Below are positions 1-8,534 of a stretch of 64,000 bases of DNA, one piece after another. Positions within the stretch are counted from its first letter, which is position 1, and every line of letters begins with the position of its first letter. The DNA is from Mixta calida (GTDB lineage: Bacteria > Pseudomonadota > Gammaproteobacteria > Enterobacterales > Enterobacteriaceae). The notes below the pieces were generated by a model that was given only the letters and a program-made list of their open reading frames with translations, did not search any database and was not told the DNA's origin. The stretch lies in the NCBI RefSeq assembly GCF_002953215.1, contig NZ_CP026378.1, positions 2,462,540-2,526,539 of the forward strand, given 5' to 3'. Made by a program: the position numbers and the translations under genes.

Positions 1-512
1 AAGGTGTAACGCAGCTCGCCAGCATTATCGACCGGGTTAGAAAAGTAACTGGTGTCATCAGCTTTTGAATCGAAGCCCAGCCCGGCGAAAGTTACCGTGG
101 CAGTGATATCGCCGTCATTTGGAATTGCCAGTTGGAAAGTGCCGACCTGACAGCCGCGGGCAATGGATGCGACGCCAATATCCTCAGCGTATGATGCGAC
201 CGAGAACGCAATGCGATCGTTACCCATTGTGAGCGTGTCGTCATCCCACTCAGCGCCAAAGCATGATGCGAGAAAGTCATCATGCTGGCCCCAGCGGAAT
301 TTTGTTCCGACATCACCACCGACATCGACAGTACCGGTCGAGCGTCCCTGCGCCATGCGAGAGCCGCCGATTTCATCATTGTCGATCATGTTTTGAGATG
401 GGCCCACACCGAAGCTACTGCGCTTCAGCAGGTTCCATGTGCCTGTAGATGGCGTCGTGCCGGGCGTGGTTTCGCGAATATACGCGGTAACGACCTTAGC
501 GCCTGAACTCAT
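1..512 (-). CDS. Major tail tube protein (partial, C-terminus outside window)
   Basis: I translated this frame by hand from the complement. It opens with ATG at 512-510 behind a GGAGAA Shine-Dalgarno and stays open to the window edge (170 codons). The protein starts MSSGAKVVTAYIRE and contains hydrophilic beta-rich stretches such as GCQVGTFQLAIPNDGDI, as expected for a siphovirus tail tube protein (Phage_tube_2-like). Tail tube subunits polymerise around the tape measure and form the DNA channel. The position directly after the tail terminator-like gene fits. The product assignment rests on gene order and general character. Confidence 0.7.
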   Translation of the reverse strand, partial: MSSGAKVVTAYIRETTPGTTPSTGTWNLLKRSSFGVGPSQNMIDNDEIGGSRMAQGRSTGTVDVGGDVGTKFRWGQHDDFLASCFGAEWDDDTLTMGNDRIAFSVASYAEDIGVASIARGCQVGTFQLAIPNDGDITATVTFAGLGFDSKADDTSYFSNPVDNAGELRYT

Positions 513-536
513 AATGTTTCTCCAGAATTGTGCGCC

Positions 537-929
537 CTACACGGCGCGGTAAGGTATTTGAATATTCATCTGCGCCCAGCCATCTGTTTCACCGGCATCT
601 ACAGCTGATACAGAGAAGTAATCCAGCCGCCCGTCAGTCTGGAACTCAAATAGCTCGCAAAGCTTGTCGGCGGTCTGCGTGATGAGTAGCGAGCCGGAAC
701 CAGCTGGCACAAAAATTTGGATAACAACAATCCCCGTTCGCTGCACAACAGGCCCGGCGCCGATTTCATTCGCCGCTGCCAAACCAGGGATATTGGTCAG
801 CCGCGCCCAGATAGCTTTGCCTGACGGGTCATAGGTTTTATCGTTGGGGTAGCGCACATCCTCAGAGGCAATAGCCGTCTGCGCCGTCATGCGCGTGATG
901 ACAGCGTTTCTGATTTCTGTGAGGGTCAT
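537..929 (-). CDS. Tail terminator-like protein (DUF4128 type)
   Basis: 130 aa. The N-terminus MTLTEIRNAVITRMTAQ and the tail QMNIQIPYRAV fit the small tail-terminator fold (lambda gpU-like, DUF4128). Such proteins cap the finished tail tube and fix its length before head joining. The start overlaps the stop of the upstream gene (926-929), so translation is likely coupled. It lies between a gp10-like gene and the tail tube gene, the usual siphovirus order. The family is assigned from pattern and context, not from a search. Confidence 0.65.
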   Translation of the reverse strand: MTLTEIRNAVITRMTAQTAIASEDVRYPNDKTYDPSGKAIWARLTNIPGLAAANEIGAGPVVQRTGIVVIQIFVPAGSGSLLITQTADKLCELFEFQTDGRLDYFSVSAVDAGETDGWAQMNIQIPYRAV

Positions 930-1306
930 TTGTAGGCCTGAGTTACACCGTGGAATGAAACGCCGTAGACGCCTGCGGGAGCCTGCTGTGAATGGCCGTT
1001 TTCCAGCGTCTCAGCGTATGGCAGGTTGTTCTGGATATAGATGACCGAATAAGGTTTTCCATTAGCAATTACAGCACTTCCACGCTGGATTGCTTCTGCC
1101 CCTGATTTGTCGCCCCCTTCCAGTTGTCCGTAATCAGCTGAGCCAAGGCTTACCACGTTATTGTTACGGAAGCGGCCAGTATCCACCGGAGACCGTTGAA
1201 CAATTTCAGTGAGCAGCGCCATCGAGATGATGCGGAGCTTCTTACCAACATCTTCCTCAACCAGTCCGGCAAACAAGGTCGGGTCGTTATCCCATCCTTT
1301 AGCCAT
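926..1306 (-). CDS. HK97 gp10-like neck/tail-completion protein
   Basis: 126 aa from ATG at 1306; a GTG one codon upstream (1309) is also possible. I prefer the ATG because AGGAGG lies 5 nt before it. Residues with VDTGRFRNNN followed by a stretch ending in YAETLENGHSQQAPAGVYG match the common gp10/HK97 neck family, in which an SPVDTGRFR-type motif and YA..LE.G.S are typical. These proteins join head and tail. The stop of the upstream gene overlaps the start. Confidence 0.65.
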   Translation of the reverse strand: MAKGWDNDPTLFAGLVEEDVGKKLRIISMALLTEIVQRSPVDTGRFRNNNVVSLGSADYGQLEGGDKSGAEAIQRGSAVIANGKPYSVIYIQNNLPYAETLENGHSQQAPAGVYGVSFHGVTQAYK

Positions 1307-1689
1307 CACTTCCTCCTCAGCTGCATGCGGTAGGTGGCAGATGCAGGGTCAGCCGTCAGGGTCACGATGCGGTAGACTTGCGGGCTCCCTGTCGCGAGGT
1401 CTGGCGCCGTGATTACATGCCCTTCACCAGGAATATTTGTCACCTCATTAGCCAGCGCGGTCAGCCTGAGGTCACCATGGAGGATGTTCACGCCATCGAT
1501 ACGACTCAGTTCATAGCGTGACAGAACGCCGCGGCCGGTGTAGCTGACTGTTGTCTCGCCGCCGGTTTCCGTTACCGGGTCCCATCCTGCCTGAACCGTG
1601 TAGCTGCCTGTGAAGTCATACACAGCGTCGGCAAGGTCAGTGTCGAATGCCTCTGCTATTTCAGCCTGTAGTTCGTCTCGAATACCCAT
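1306..1689 (-). CDS. Putative head-closure / minor structural protein
   Basis: 127 aa if translation starts at ATG 1689, where the stop of the upstream gene and this start overlap (TAATG), suggesting re-initiation. A longer 140-aa version would overlap the upstream gene by 40 nt and is less likely. The sequence has an N-terminal amphipathic helix (MGIRDELQAEIAEAFD) and a beta-rich remainder. In related head modules this slot holds a head-closure protein. I do not recognise a specific family. Confidence 0.5.
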   Translation of the reverse strand: MGIRDELQAEIAEAFDTDLADAVYDFTGSYTVQAGWDPVTETGGETTVSYTGRGVLSRYELSRIDGVNILHGDLRLTALANEVTNIPGEGHVITAPDLATGSPQVYRIVTLTADPASATYRMQLRRK

Positions 1690-2078
1690 TAGCGGTACAC
1701 CCTGAAAGCGAGAGGATTGCTGCGCCATGGTTTAAGCAGGGCGAGAGCCAACTGAACGTCTTCAGGCAGTGACGTGTTTCCTACAGACTGAGATGAAGCG
1801 TAACTTTTCGTCACTCTTACCCCATCGGCATCGACCGTTTTACTGGTCAGCGCACCGGATTCAACCTGCTGCTTATAGAGCACGCCTGCAGCCGAAGCAG
1901 AGGCAAGAAACGCGCCAGCCATCTTCACATCGTCAGGGGTTGCGTCAGTAATGCCCTGCAGATTAAGCGCTGTGAGATAAGCATTAGCCTGAAGCACCGC
2001 CTTCGCTTTTTTCTCTGCTGGCGCCCAGTCAGCACCGAGCAATTCATCCACATCAGCGACGGTTATGTACGTTGCCAT
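1689..2078 (-). CDS. Head-tail connector / adaptor (DnaT-like annotated family)
   Basis: 129 aa from ATG 2078 (GGGAG 6 nt upstream); an in-frame GTG two codons earlier is possible. The start MATYITVADVDELLG and the mainly helical body with paired alanine-rich helices look like gp6-type connector proteins. Homologues are often labelled putative DnaT-like ssDNA-binding protein, but this head-module position argues for a portal adaptor. It follows the capsid gene and precedes the head-closure gene. Confidence 0.55.
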   Translation of the reverse strand: MATYITVADVDELLGADWAPAEKKAKAVLQANAYLTALNLQGITDATPDDVKMAGAFLASASAAGVLYKQQVESGALTSKTVDADGVRVTKSYASSQSVGNTSLPEDVQLALALLKPWRSNPLAFRVYR

Positions 2079-2117
2079 GTTCACTCCCGGGCTAAATGGG
2101 GCCGAAGCCCCGGATGA

Positions 2118-2339
2118 TTACTTGCTGGTTTTGGTTGACCTGGTGGCTTTCTTTGCCTCCGAGTTTTCACCGCCGCCATTGTTTACAGCACCTTCGTCCT
2201 TGGGCTCATTGCGGGCATGGTCAACGCCGCCGGTCTCACCGACTGTCTCCGGTCCAACTGTTACCTGCTTGCCATCAGAACCAAATCCCCAGCGGGCTTT
2301 GCTGTTTGGGTCGATGTAATTGTCTTTTGCTACGGTCAT
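2118..2339 (-). CDS. Small hydrophilic phage protein, function unknown
   Basis: 73 aa with a GAGGTCATC sequence before the ATG. It is rich in Gly, Glu, Lys and Asp and lacks hydrophobic segments. The C-terminus is a lysine/serine/threonine-rich tail (AKKATRSTKTSK). It sits between the major capsid and adaptor genes, so it is expressed with the head genes and may be a minor virion or assembly protein. No family recognised. Confidence 0.55.
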   Translation of the reverse strand: MTVAKDNYIDPNSKARWGFGSDGKQVTVGPETVGETGGVDHARNEPKDEGAVNNGGGENSEAKKATRSTKTSK

Positions 2340-2382
2340 GATGACCTCCTCATGAAGCCCCGGATAGCCGGGGCGCGGTTGA

Positions 2383-3438
2383 TTAGGCTGCGACAGTAGA
2401 GGTTACGAACGCCAGCGGCACCTGCTTACGGTCGAACTTGCGTTCCCAGTTGGTAGCCAGAGCCAGGTCAGCCCAGTTGGCTGAGATTGGGCGCGTGGTG
2501 CTTGGGGTGCCGGTAATAGTGGTGCTGAGGAATGAGTATCCCAGCGGATGAATGACGAAATCACGACGGGTCCACAGCGTTTCAGCGCCACCACCGTTGC
2601 CACGCTCTGGCTCGCGCGCGTATTCCAGACCGTCCTCACCTGCAGGCTGACGCTCCGCATAACCCAGCGCACCTGGTCCAAAGATAACGGACAAATAGCG
2701 GGCAGGAACGGCTGCAACCGGCGGAGTGGCGTCCGGATCGGCTTCTACAGCCGGCAGAATTGGCATGCTGTCATCAACGACCACGCGCATACCCTGGAAG
2801 CGACCGAATTCAGGAATCTGGTCAGCCAGGGGGGTGAAGTCGATGAGGTTGAGAAGCTGCAACTCGGTATAAACCGCAGAGTGCATAGCAATTACGCTCA
2901 AACCGCCAAGCTGACCGGTATAGTCACCCATGGTGGCCTTGGCGCGAATGATGGCTGCAGCACTGATAGTACCGCCAGCATCCACGACCATATCGCCGCC
3001 GTTACTTGCGACGTTGTCGTTATAGATGCCTACCACAGAGGCAATAGCGCGGCGCTGAGCTACACGCTGCCAGTAGCTGATGAGGCGGTTAGCTACAAAC
3101 TCAAGCGGATCCTGATTGGTGATGTTTTTCACCAGATTCATCGCGGCCCAACCCTCGTTGAGATAGGCGGCGCGGGCCTGCATCTCGGAGCTGGTCACCG
3201 CCAGCGGCACGGCGATATCGGTGTACACATCGTTCGAGTAGTTGGACTCGATGGACGCATCCAGATCGACCCACCACGGAATGGTGAAAGTATTGGATGG
3301 ACTGGCGAGCAGCGTAGTCATGTCGTTATTGGTGGTCAGAATGCCTGACTGGAAGAACGCGGTCCGCTCTGCAGTGTTAACCTGCATATAGTCGCGCAGC
3401 TCATCACGAAAGACGACGTCGGAAAGAATGGTTGGCAT
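2383..3438 (-). CDS. Major capsid protein
   Basis: 351 aa, the normal size for an HK97-fold coat protein of this group. It begins MPTILSDVVFRDELRDYMQ. Features include a long N-terminal helix region, the IPWW.DLDASIESNYSND stretch typical of this coat family, an internal segment rich in Ala-Asp-Pro (about residues 235-250), and a C-terminal motif around HPLGYSFLSTTI. It lies directly downstream of the scaffold gene with an 11-bp gap, and no protease gene is visible in the module. It would form the icosahedral shell around the portal. Confidence 0.85.
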   Translation of the reverse strand: MPTILSDVVFRDELRDYMQVNTAERTAFFQSGILTTNNDMTTLLASPSNTFTIPWWVDLDASIESNYSNDVYTDIAVPLAVTSSEMQARAAYLNEGWAAMNLVKNITNQDPLEFVANRLISYWQRVAQRRAIASVVGIYNDNVASNGGDMVVDAGGTISAAAIIRAKATMGDYTGQLGGLSVIAMHSAVYTELQLLNLIDFTPLADQIPEFGRFQGMRVVVDDSMPILPAVEADPDATPPVAAVPARYLSVIFGPGALGYAERQPAGEDGLEYAREPERGNGGGAETLWTRRDFVIHPLGYSFLSTTITGTPSTTRPISANWADLALATNWERKFDRKQVPLAFVTSTVAA

Positions 3439-3449
3439 TGCTTAAATCC

Positions 3450-4148
3450 TTATTTAGATGCCTCATGCGCCGCTTTAAGTCGGGCATGTTCGGCGGGGTT
3501 GTTTCGGCGAAGCTCTACGCGCTCCATGCCGGTTAATTGCTCCCATGTTTTGGTAACCCGGTCACCACTCTTAGGCGCGGCCCCGCCGCCACCTGCCTGA
3601 CTGCCGCGCACGAGGGATGCGTAACGCGGAGCGGTTTCAAACTCTCTTTGGAGGTCGGCCAGCGAACCAACCGACAAATTGCCTGCCTCGTCAGTAACAC
3701 GCACCTGACCGTCCGACACTTTCAGGCGTCGGGCAATGAACTCAGTGAGGATTTCAGCATTGGCCCCGTCAGCGATTGCTGTAGCAATTCGGGTGGCGGC
3801 CAGGTTGATGTCGCGCTGCTCAATGGATTGCTGTAGCTGGGTATAGCGCTGTTCCCATTCACTGGTTTTCGCCTGTGAGCTTTCGAACAGCTGCTTATAG
3901 TCGCCTTCTGCTTTAGCCTTTTCTTCAGCTTCGCGGCGGGCCTGCTCTTCAGCCTGACGGCGCTTCTCCTGCTCGGTCTTTTTCTCGTTAAGCAGGCGGT
4001 CAAGCTGTGCTTTTAGGCCGGAAACGTCTTCCTGTGGAATACCTTCAATCTGGCAGATATAAACGTCACCCTGTAGGGCATATAGCGCCTGTTTGGCTTC
4101 ATCGAGCTGAGCGTATTCCTCAGCGGTAAGCTGATACTTAAGTGGCAT
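3450..4148 (-). CDS. Capsid scaffolding protein
   Basis: 232 aa. About residues 45-130 form a highly charged Glu/Lys/Arg/Gln coiled coil (for example QEKRRQAEEQARREAEEKAK). After it come a small globular part and a Gly-rich linker (SQAGGGGAAPKSGDR, about residue 190), then a basic C-terminal helical segment. This layout is typical of internal scaffold proteins, where the basic tail binds coat protein. Its place between minor head and major capsid genes supports this. Confidence 0.75.
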   Translation of the reverse strand: MPLKYQLTAEEYAQLDEAKQALYALQGDVYICQIEGIPQEDVSGLKAQLDRLLNEKKTEQEKRRQAEEQARREAEEKAKAEGDYKQLFESSQAKTSEWEQRYTQLQQSIEQRDINLAATRIATAIADGANAEILTEFIARRLKVSDGQVRVTDEAGNLSVGSLADLQREFETAPRYASLVRGSQAGGGGAAPKSGDRVTKTWEQLTGMERVELRRNNPAEHARLKAAHEASK

Positions 4149-4229
4149 ACATTCTCCTGAATGGATGTGTGCTGGCCCAGCCAGCGTTCAGATGTGATTT
4201 TTAGGCAATAAAAAGGCCGCATTGGCGAC

Positions 4230-4418
4230 CTAGTCTTTATCTCTCTCGAGCAGGCTTAACTCATACTCGATGATGCTTTTTGGCTCTGTTTTATAGGACC
4301 ATCGCTGCTTGTGACTAAGCCAGTATTTGTAAACTACAAGCGGTGTGTCTCCGTCATTAATCTCAGCTACCAGATGCCGCTTTTCGTCTCTCCACTTCCA
4401 TGACTTTGGAATTTCCAT
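4230..4418 (-). CDS. Small phage protein, function unknown
   Basis: 62 aa, rich in tryptophan, lysine and glutamate, beginning MEIPKSWKWRDEKRHLVAEI. It lies in the 279-bp space between the scaffold and minor-head genes, reads in the same direction and ends at a sensible distance from its neighbours. There is no signal peptide or membrane segment. No family recognised; expression with the head genes is likely. Confidence 0.45.
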   Translation of the reverse strand: MEIPKSWKWRDEKRHLVAEINDGDTPLVVYKYWLSHKQRWSYKTEPKSIIEYELSLLERDKD

Positions 4419-4427
4419 GCCTTTACC

Positions 4428-5474
4428 TCATTCAAGGCCAGCAAGCTCGAAGGCATGCGGCTCTAATTCTTTGAGTTGGTCGAGGGTGTACTGCTTGCCG
4501 TTGTCATCAACGAAGCGATCAATGCTCAGTTCGCCTTTGCTGAACAGTCTGTAGCGAGCTGGCCCTAGCACCTCTTTCTGGAATGCTGCGGGCTGCCTTG
4601 CCAGCCAGTCACCGTAACTGGTGTTGCTGCTGACCTGCTCTACGCCGTCCGGCCCTTTTGATGGTCGCGTGCTGCCGGGAATCTCTCGCTGATACTCAGG
4701 CTTGAGAACCGGTACGATTGACGACCTACACCCCCAATGTGCTGGAGGTTTTGGCCCATCCAGAGGGTATACGTTTCTGTCACGCGCCCGGCATACCGGC
4801 GTTGTTCGCCCGTCCAGTGTTGATATCCACCGATGCCCTTGCAGGATGTCGTCATTCTGCTTCAGCGTTTGCGCCCGGGCAGACGAGGCGACATGGTTGG
4901 TCATCGTTCTGACCAGAGAGCCGACCTGCTCCTCATGAGACACGCCCAGCGAGGTCAGGCGCCGGATGATCTGTTTCTGAGTCTCGCCAAGCGATGAGCC
5001 GATGGCTATTTCACTGAGGATATCTGCCGTTTTCTTGCTGCCGAACTGCGCCAGCGCCCCAGTGATGTCGATAACCTGCCTGCCCTTACCCACAGCAAGC
5101 TCTAACGGGTCAGCGAGTACAGCAGCGGCTATCATCTCTGCTGAAGGCTCAGCGAGGCGTACAGACGCTTTAACGATTTGACCGAGCAGCTTGCTGTTGA
5201 AGGTGAATTCGTATTGCGCGAACTCGCCCAAGTCGAGCTTCTGCTGCTCGCTTAACTGGCCGTATATAGCGTTCAGGTCAATCCTGAGCGTTTCAATCTG
5301 CCGGTTATAGCGAGCGGTGGCGTACTGGCTGAGGCCTTCGCTAACAGCCTCTTTAGCGCGCCTGATAGCTTTGCGAACAAACTTAGCCGCCTTACCTGCC
5401 AGGCCACTACCGAATCGCTGTACGTAAACCTGATGGCGCGTGGCGGCATCTGTTATGTAACCGTCTGCGCTCAT
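4428..5474 (-). CDS. Minor head protein (SPP1 gp7 / Mu F-like)
   Basis: 348 aa. Around residues 215-260 it carries the conserved motif of the SPP1 gp7/Mu gpF family: HRWISTLDGRTTPVCRARD followed by PPAHWGCRSS, a His/Cys cluster often involved in metal binding. These proteins are packaged in few copies, associate with the portal and support DNA ejection or early infection. The N-terminal half is helical and basic. The gene starts 3 bp from the portal stop, so coupling is likely. Confidence 0.8.
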   Translation of the reverse strand: MSADGYITDAATRHQVYVQRFGSGLAGKAAKFVRKAIRRAKEAVSEGLSQYATARYNRQIETLRIDLNAIYGQLSEQQKLDLGEFAQYEFTFNSKLLGQIVKASVRLAEPSAEMIAAAVLADPLELAVGKGRQVIDITGALAQFGSKKTADILSEIAIGSSLGETQKQIIRRLTSLGVSHEEQVGSLVRTMTNHVASSARAQTLKQNDDILQGHRWISTLDGRTTPVCRARDRNVYPLDGPKPPAHWGCRSSIVPVLKPEYQREIPGSTRPSKGPDGVEQVSSNTSYGDWLARQPAAFQKEVLGPARYRLFSKGELSIDRFVDDNGKQYTLDQLKELEPHAFELAGLE

Positions 5475-5476
5475 GG

Positions 5477-6919
5477 TTATTCCTCAGTTGTTACCGTATC
5501 GCCTTCAACTGCGGGCTCATCAGAGCGGTCAGCGTCAATATCTTCATCTGTGCGGTCGGCTTCAATAATGCCAGCCTGACGCAGGTTAACGCGCAGGTCT
5601 TTCTTCGCAATGAAACCCTGCTGCCACAGCTGAACCTGAGCCAGAATCATCTGTGCATCCATCGTCTCATCGAAGAATTCCTGATTGAGCCAGAAGGTGG
5701 TTCCCTCTGCGTCAGAGATGCCGGACATATAGAGCTGAGCGTCGAGAATCGCCAACTTCAGAGCTTCACTGACGTTTCCGGCAATCGTACCCAGAACACT
5801 GTTATCGCTGCTGTAACGAATGCGAGCGGCCTCTGCTGTCTCCTGATTCGACGCCTGCTGCACGATGCGGGCGCCAATCATCAGCATCTGGTTCTCTTTC
5901 TCCTGCATCAGCTTCAGAGCTAGCTGGCTTTCATTGGCCTGCACCAGTGTTGCTGAGCCGGACTTCCCGAGGCTGTAGCCGCAGGTTGAGCCGATTTGAA
6001 TGCCGTTAGGGTTCCATTTCTCGAACTCGTCCTGAGCAATGTCAGTTGTGAAGAACAGCGTCGGCTGACTGCTGATGAATCCTGACTCCTCCACCGTAGC
6101 ACTGTTGCCGTAGTGAAGAATGTTCACATCAGCCAGGTCTTCCAGCGGCGCCTTGTCGATGCGCGAGTCGTTACTCTCAGCCCCAAAGAAGTGGAACGGG
6201 ATATGGTCAAATGCGTTGCCGTTATAGTCGGTGGGATAAACGTCCAGAACCGGAGCATCGTACGGGTCGCCTTCATGCCACAGCCTGTGACGGTACTTGC
6301 CGTCCTGCAAAGTGAGTGCCCGATACTGCATTTTAGTGTTGAAGTTGAATTCGTCGCTTTCGTCTTCGTTGTAGCATTCAACCAGCACCACCATAGTAAG
6401 CTTGCGCACCCCATCAATCACATCCTCACGCCAGTTGATAATGCCAAAGGCGTCATAGATATGGATGTGAGCATTACGACCAGCGGTTTGCGCTCGTGTC
6501 GGCCTGGCTCCTTCTGGTGCTTCCAGTGGCGGATAGTCAACAAAGAAGCCGCCGCGTCCGGTATCCAAATCTTCACCTACAGCCTCTTTGGATAGCTGCT
6601 CAAGGCTCGTGCCGTCGCCGCTGGCGTTCTCGATGAGATATTCCACCGAATCCGGCAAATCAACCTCGGCGGTTTTGCGGAATACTGCGCCAATCAGCCC
6701 CTGACGCGTGCGCCCGGTGATGTTCAGGAACATGGCCCGCTTCAGCAAAGTTTCGTAGCGTTCCTTGTTCTCATCGCTGTCATTGGTTGGGTCAGGCATT
6801 GGCAGGTATAGAGTGCCATGCGCCTTAACCGCCTTGCTGCCAGCCACGCAGTCTTTGACAAGCTGCCATGACTTTGCGGCTTCTGTGTACTCTGGTCTTG
6901 CGAATGAATAATTAGCCAT
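5477..6919 (-). CDS. Portal protein (DUF4055 type)
   Basis: 480 aa, normal length for this portal family. It begins MANYSFARPEYTEAAKSW and includes a LNITGRTRQGLIGAVFRK segment near residue 90 that is typical of DUF4055 portals. The C-terminal 25 residues are strongly acidic (DRTDEDIDADRSDEP). The dodecameric portal forms the packaging and ejection vertex, binds the terminase and nucleates the capsid. It is placed immediately after the large terminase gene, as in most tailed phages. Confidence 0.85.
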   Translation of the reverse strand: MANYSFARPEYTEAAKSWQLVKDCVAGSKAVKAHGTLYLPMPDPTNDSDENKERYETLLKRAMFLNITGRTRQGLIGAVFRKTAEVDLPDSVEYLIENASGDGTSLEQLSKEAVGEDLDTGRGGFFVDYPPLEAPEGARPTRAQTAGRNAHIHIYDAFGIINWREDVIDGVRKLTMVVLVECYNEDESDEFNFNTKMQYRALTLQDGKYRHRLWHEGDPYDAPVLDVYPTDYNGNAFDHIPFHFFGAESNDSRIDKAPLEDLADVNILHYGNSATVEESGFISSQPTLFFTTDIAQDEFEKWNPNGIQIGSTCGYSLGKSGSATLVQANESQLALKLMQEKENQMLMIGARIVQQASNQETAEAARIRYSSDNSVLGTIAGNVSEALKLAILDAQLYMSGISDAEGTTFWLNQEFFDETMDAQMILAQVQLWQQGFIAKKDLRVNLRQAGIIEADRTDEDIDADRSDEPAVEGDTVTTEE

Positions 6920-6925
6920 AGTCGC

Positions 6926-8236
6926 TTATCGTCTGTATTTAACGGGTGCGTGGACCATTTTCCGGATGATTGGGAAGTCTTTTATGATGAAATAGCCAGC
7001 GGCGTCATTTGTATGGTCATTGCCTGCGGACTTGTCAGGCTCACCATTGTCCGCCCATATCTGCTGCTCAAGGTTCTCTGTATAGGTAGGGCACCTTTGC
7101 ACATTCACCTTATATCTGCGCTCGCCCAAAGCATTACAGAACATGGCGTTCATTGTGTTTACGCGGTCTTTAACAGGTGGGTTTGCTGCATCTGCCCGAA
7201 CCGTGAACCCGGCATCTCGTAACTGAGAAAGGTCTGTTTGACTGGCATTAACTGATTTCCGCGAATCGCCTGATGCATCCGGATAGATGTATATCTCGCG
7301 GGTTTTCTCAAATACGTCTTGTGAAGTCTCTTTCCAGAACTGCCGTTTAATCCGTTTAATCATGTCTGGCGTGTCGTAGCCATTGGTGATTTCAGCAACG
7401 GCACAAGGAAGACCGTCACGCTTGACGTGAACAATCCCGGCCATTTTCCCTACGTTGAAATCCATCCCGATAAAGATCGGCTCGCCAGGCTGCTCCTCAT
7501 GGATACAGTTGTTGAGTGTTCGATCGAACTCGTGATAAACCGTGCCGCTGTTGAGGTTAACGAACTGACCGCGAAGATACGCCTTAATCAGCTCCTGTGG
7601 ATATGAGCCCAATAGCGACGAGATATAATCAGGGGGAAGGTTTTTCTCATTATCGAATGTACTGGCTTGTACAAGGCCATAAAGCGAAACCAGCTCAGGC
7701 TTTTCCCTTACGGCTTTTACGAACTGCTGATACACAAATTTGAACCCTTCCGGGGTCGTCGTGACATCAATGCCGTTTCTTAGACCATCACGTTTGTAGC
7801 GCATACGAGCTATGATTTTTCGCCACGCCTGCTGCGCCTTGATAGCCTTCATAACGTCCAGCTCATCAACCAGAGCATTTCCTATTTTGAAGCCTACAAT
7901 CGTCTCAGGCTTCTCCATGGAACGGCAGATGGTTGTTCCGCGATATATCCGGCCTTCGTAAAAATGAACCTCTTTATTGCTCTCGTTGATTTTTACGTTC
8001 AAACCCCAGTCATGGGCTACCTCTTCCACCGTGGGATAAAAGATGTCACGAATCTGAGGATAAGTTGGCGCAAAGTAACCCTGATTAACCTTTGGGAACT
8101 CCCAGAACCCTTTACAAATCCCACCACAGCCGATCCACGTTTTGCCGCTACCAAAACCAGCAACATAAGCCTTAAATTTATGAGGCATGGAAAGAAAGCG
8201 AGCCTGAGGAATATTAAGCGTCGGGCTGATCCCCAT
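6926..8236 (-). CDS. Terminase large subunit
   Basis: 436 aa. Packaging motor with an N-terminal ATPase and C-terminal RNase-H-like nuclease. Walker A AGFGSGKT is at residues 26-33 and Walker B ALVDELD at 121-127. Nuclease acidic residues fit D259 in FIGMDFNVG, D320 in IYPDASGDS and D407/D411 in DHTND. The gene overlaps the 3' end of the interrupted small subunit gene by about 20 nt. The protein looks intact, but its partner has been split by an insertion sequence, so packaging is probably defective. Confidence 0.92.
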   Translation of the reverse strand: MGISPTLNIPQARFLSMPHKFKAYVAGFGSGKTWIGCGGICKGFWEFPKVNQGYFAPTYPQIRDIFYPTVEEVAHDWGLNVKINESNKEVHFYEGRIYRGTTICRSMEKPETIVGFKIGNALVDELDVMKAIKAQQAWRKIIARMRYKRDGLRNGIDVTTTPEGFKFVYQQFVKAVREKPELVSLYGLVQASTFDNEKNLPPDYISSLLGSYPQELIKAYLRGQFVNLNSGTVYHEFDRTLNNCIHEEQPGEPIFIGMDFNVGKMAGIVHVKRDGLPCAVAEITNGYDTPDMIKRIKRQFWKETSQDVFEKTREIYIYPDASGDSRKSVNASQTDLSQLRDAGFTVRADAANPPVKDRVNTMNAMFCNALGERRYKVNVQRCPTYTENLEQQIWADNGEPDKSAGNDHTNDAAGYFIIKDFPIIRKMVHAPVKYRR

Positions 8237-8534
8237 CTTGATTCCTCGCGTCTACTACGTTCACATTGATTTGCACAGGCGTTGGCTCTATCTCTCCGCC
8301 CTCCTGCTCAGGGCCGAACAGCTGCAGATGCTTCATTAGCTCAGTTAACGCTGCTCTTTTATCGTGGAGTTTGTAGGTGGTCTCTTCGATATCATCATCG
8401 CCACGCGTAGTAACCTTTACCTTGATTTCTTTTATGGCTGCTGCGGCCTGACGAGGAAGCTCCTTAACATTGGTTAAATCACCGCGACTGTCGAGGATGT
8501 CTTGAAAGTTAGAGTGAATCGCCACGGGTTTAAC
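8214..8534 (-). pseudogene. Terminase small subunit, C-terminal fragment
   Basis: The frame continues to 8540 but the last two codons come from the inserted element. About 107 codons remain, with the oligomerisation/C-terminal part of the small terminase: PRQAAAAIKEIKVKV, then LHDKRAALTELMKHLQLFG, the helix that ends most small terminases of this group. The matching N-terminal part is at 9725-10207 beyond the IS. The fragment has no evident start signal of its own; the first codon at 8540 is created by IS sequence. Confidence 0.85.

Noticed and set aside
2548-3348. 266-codon plus-strand frame opposite the major capsid gene
   Set aside because: Composition mirrors the capsid gene, there is no start signal, and the late region is transcribed only leftward.
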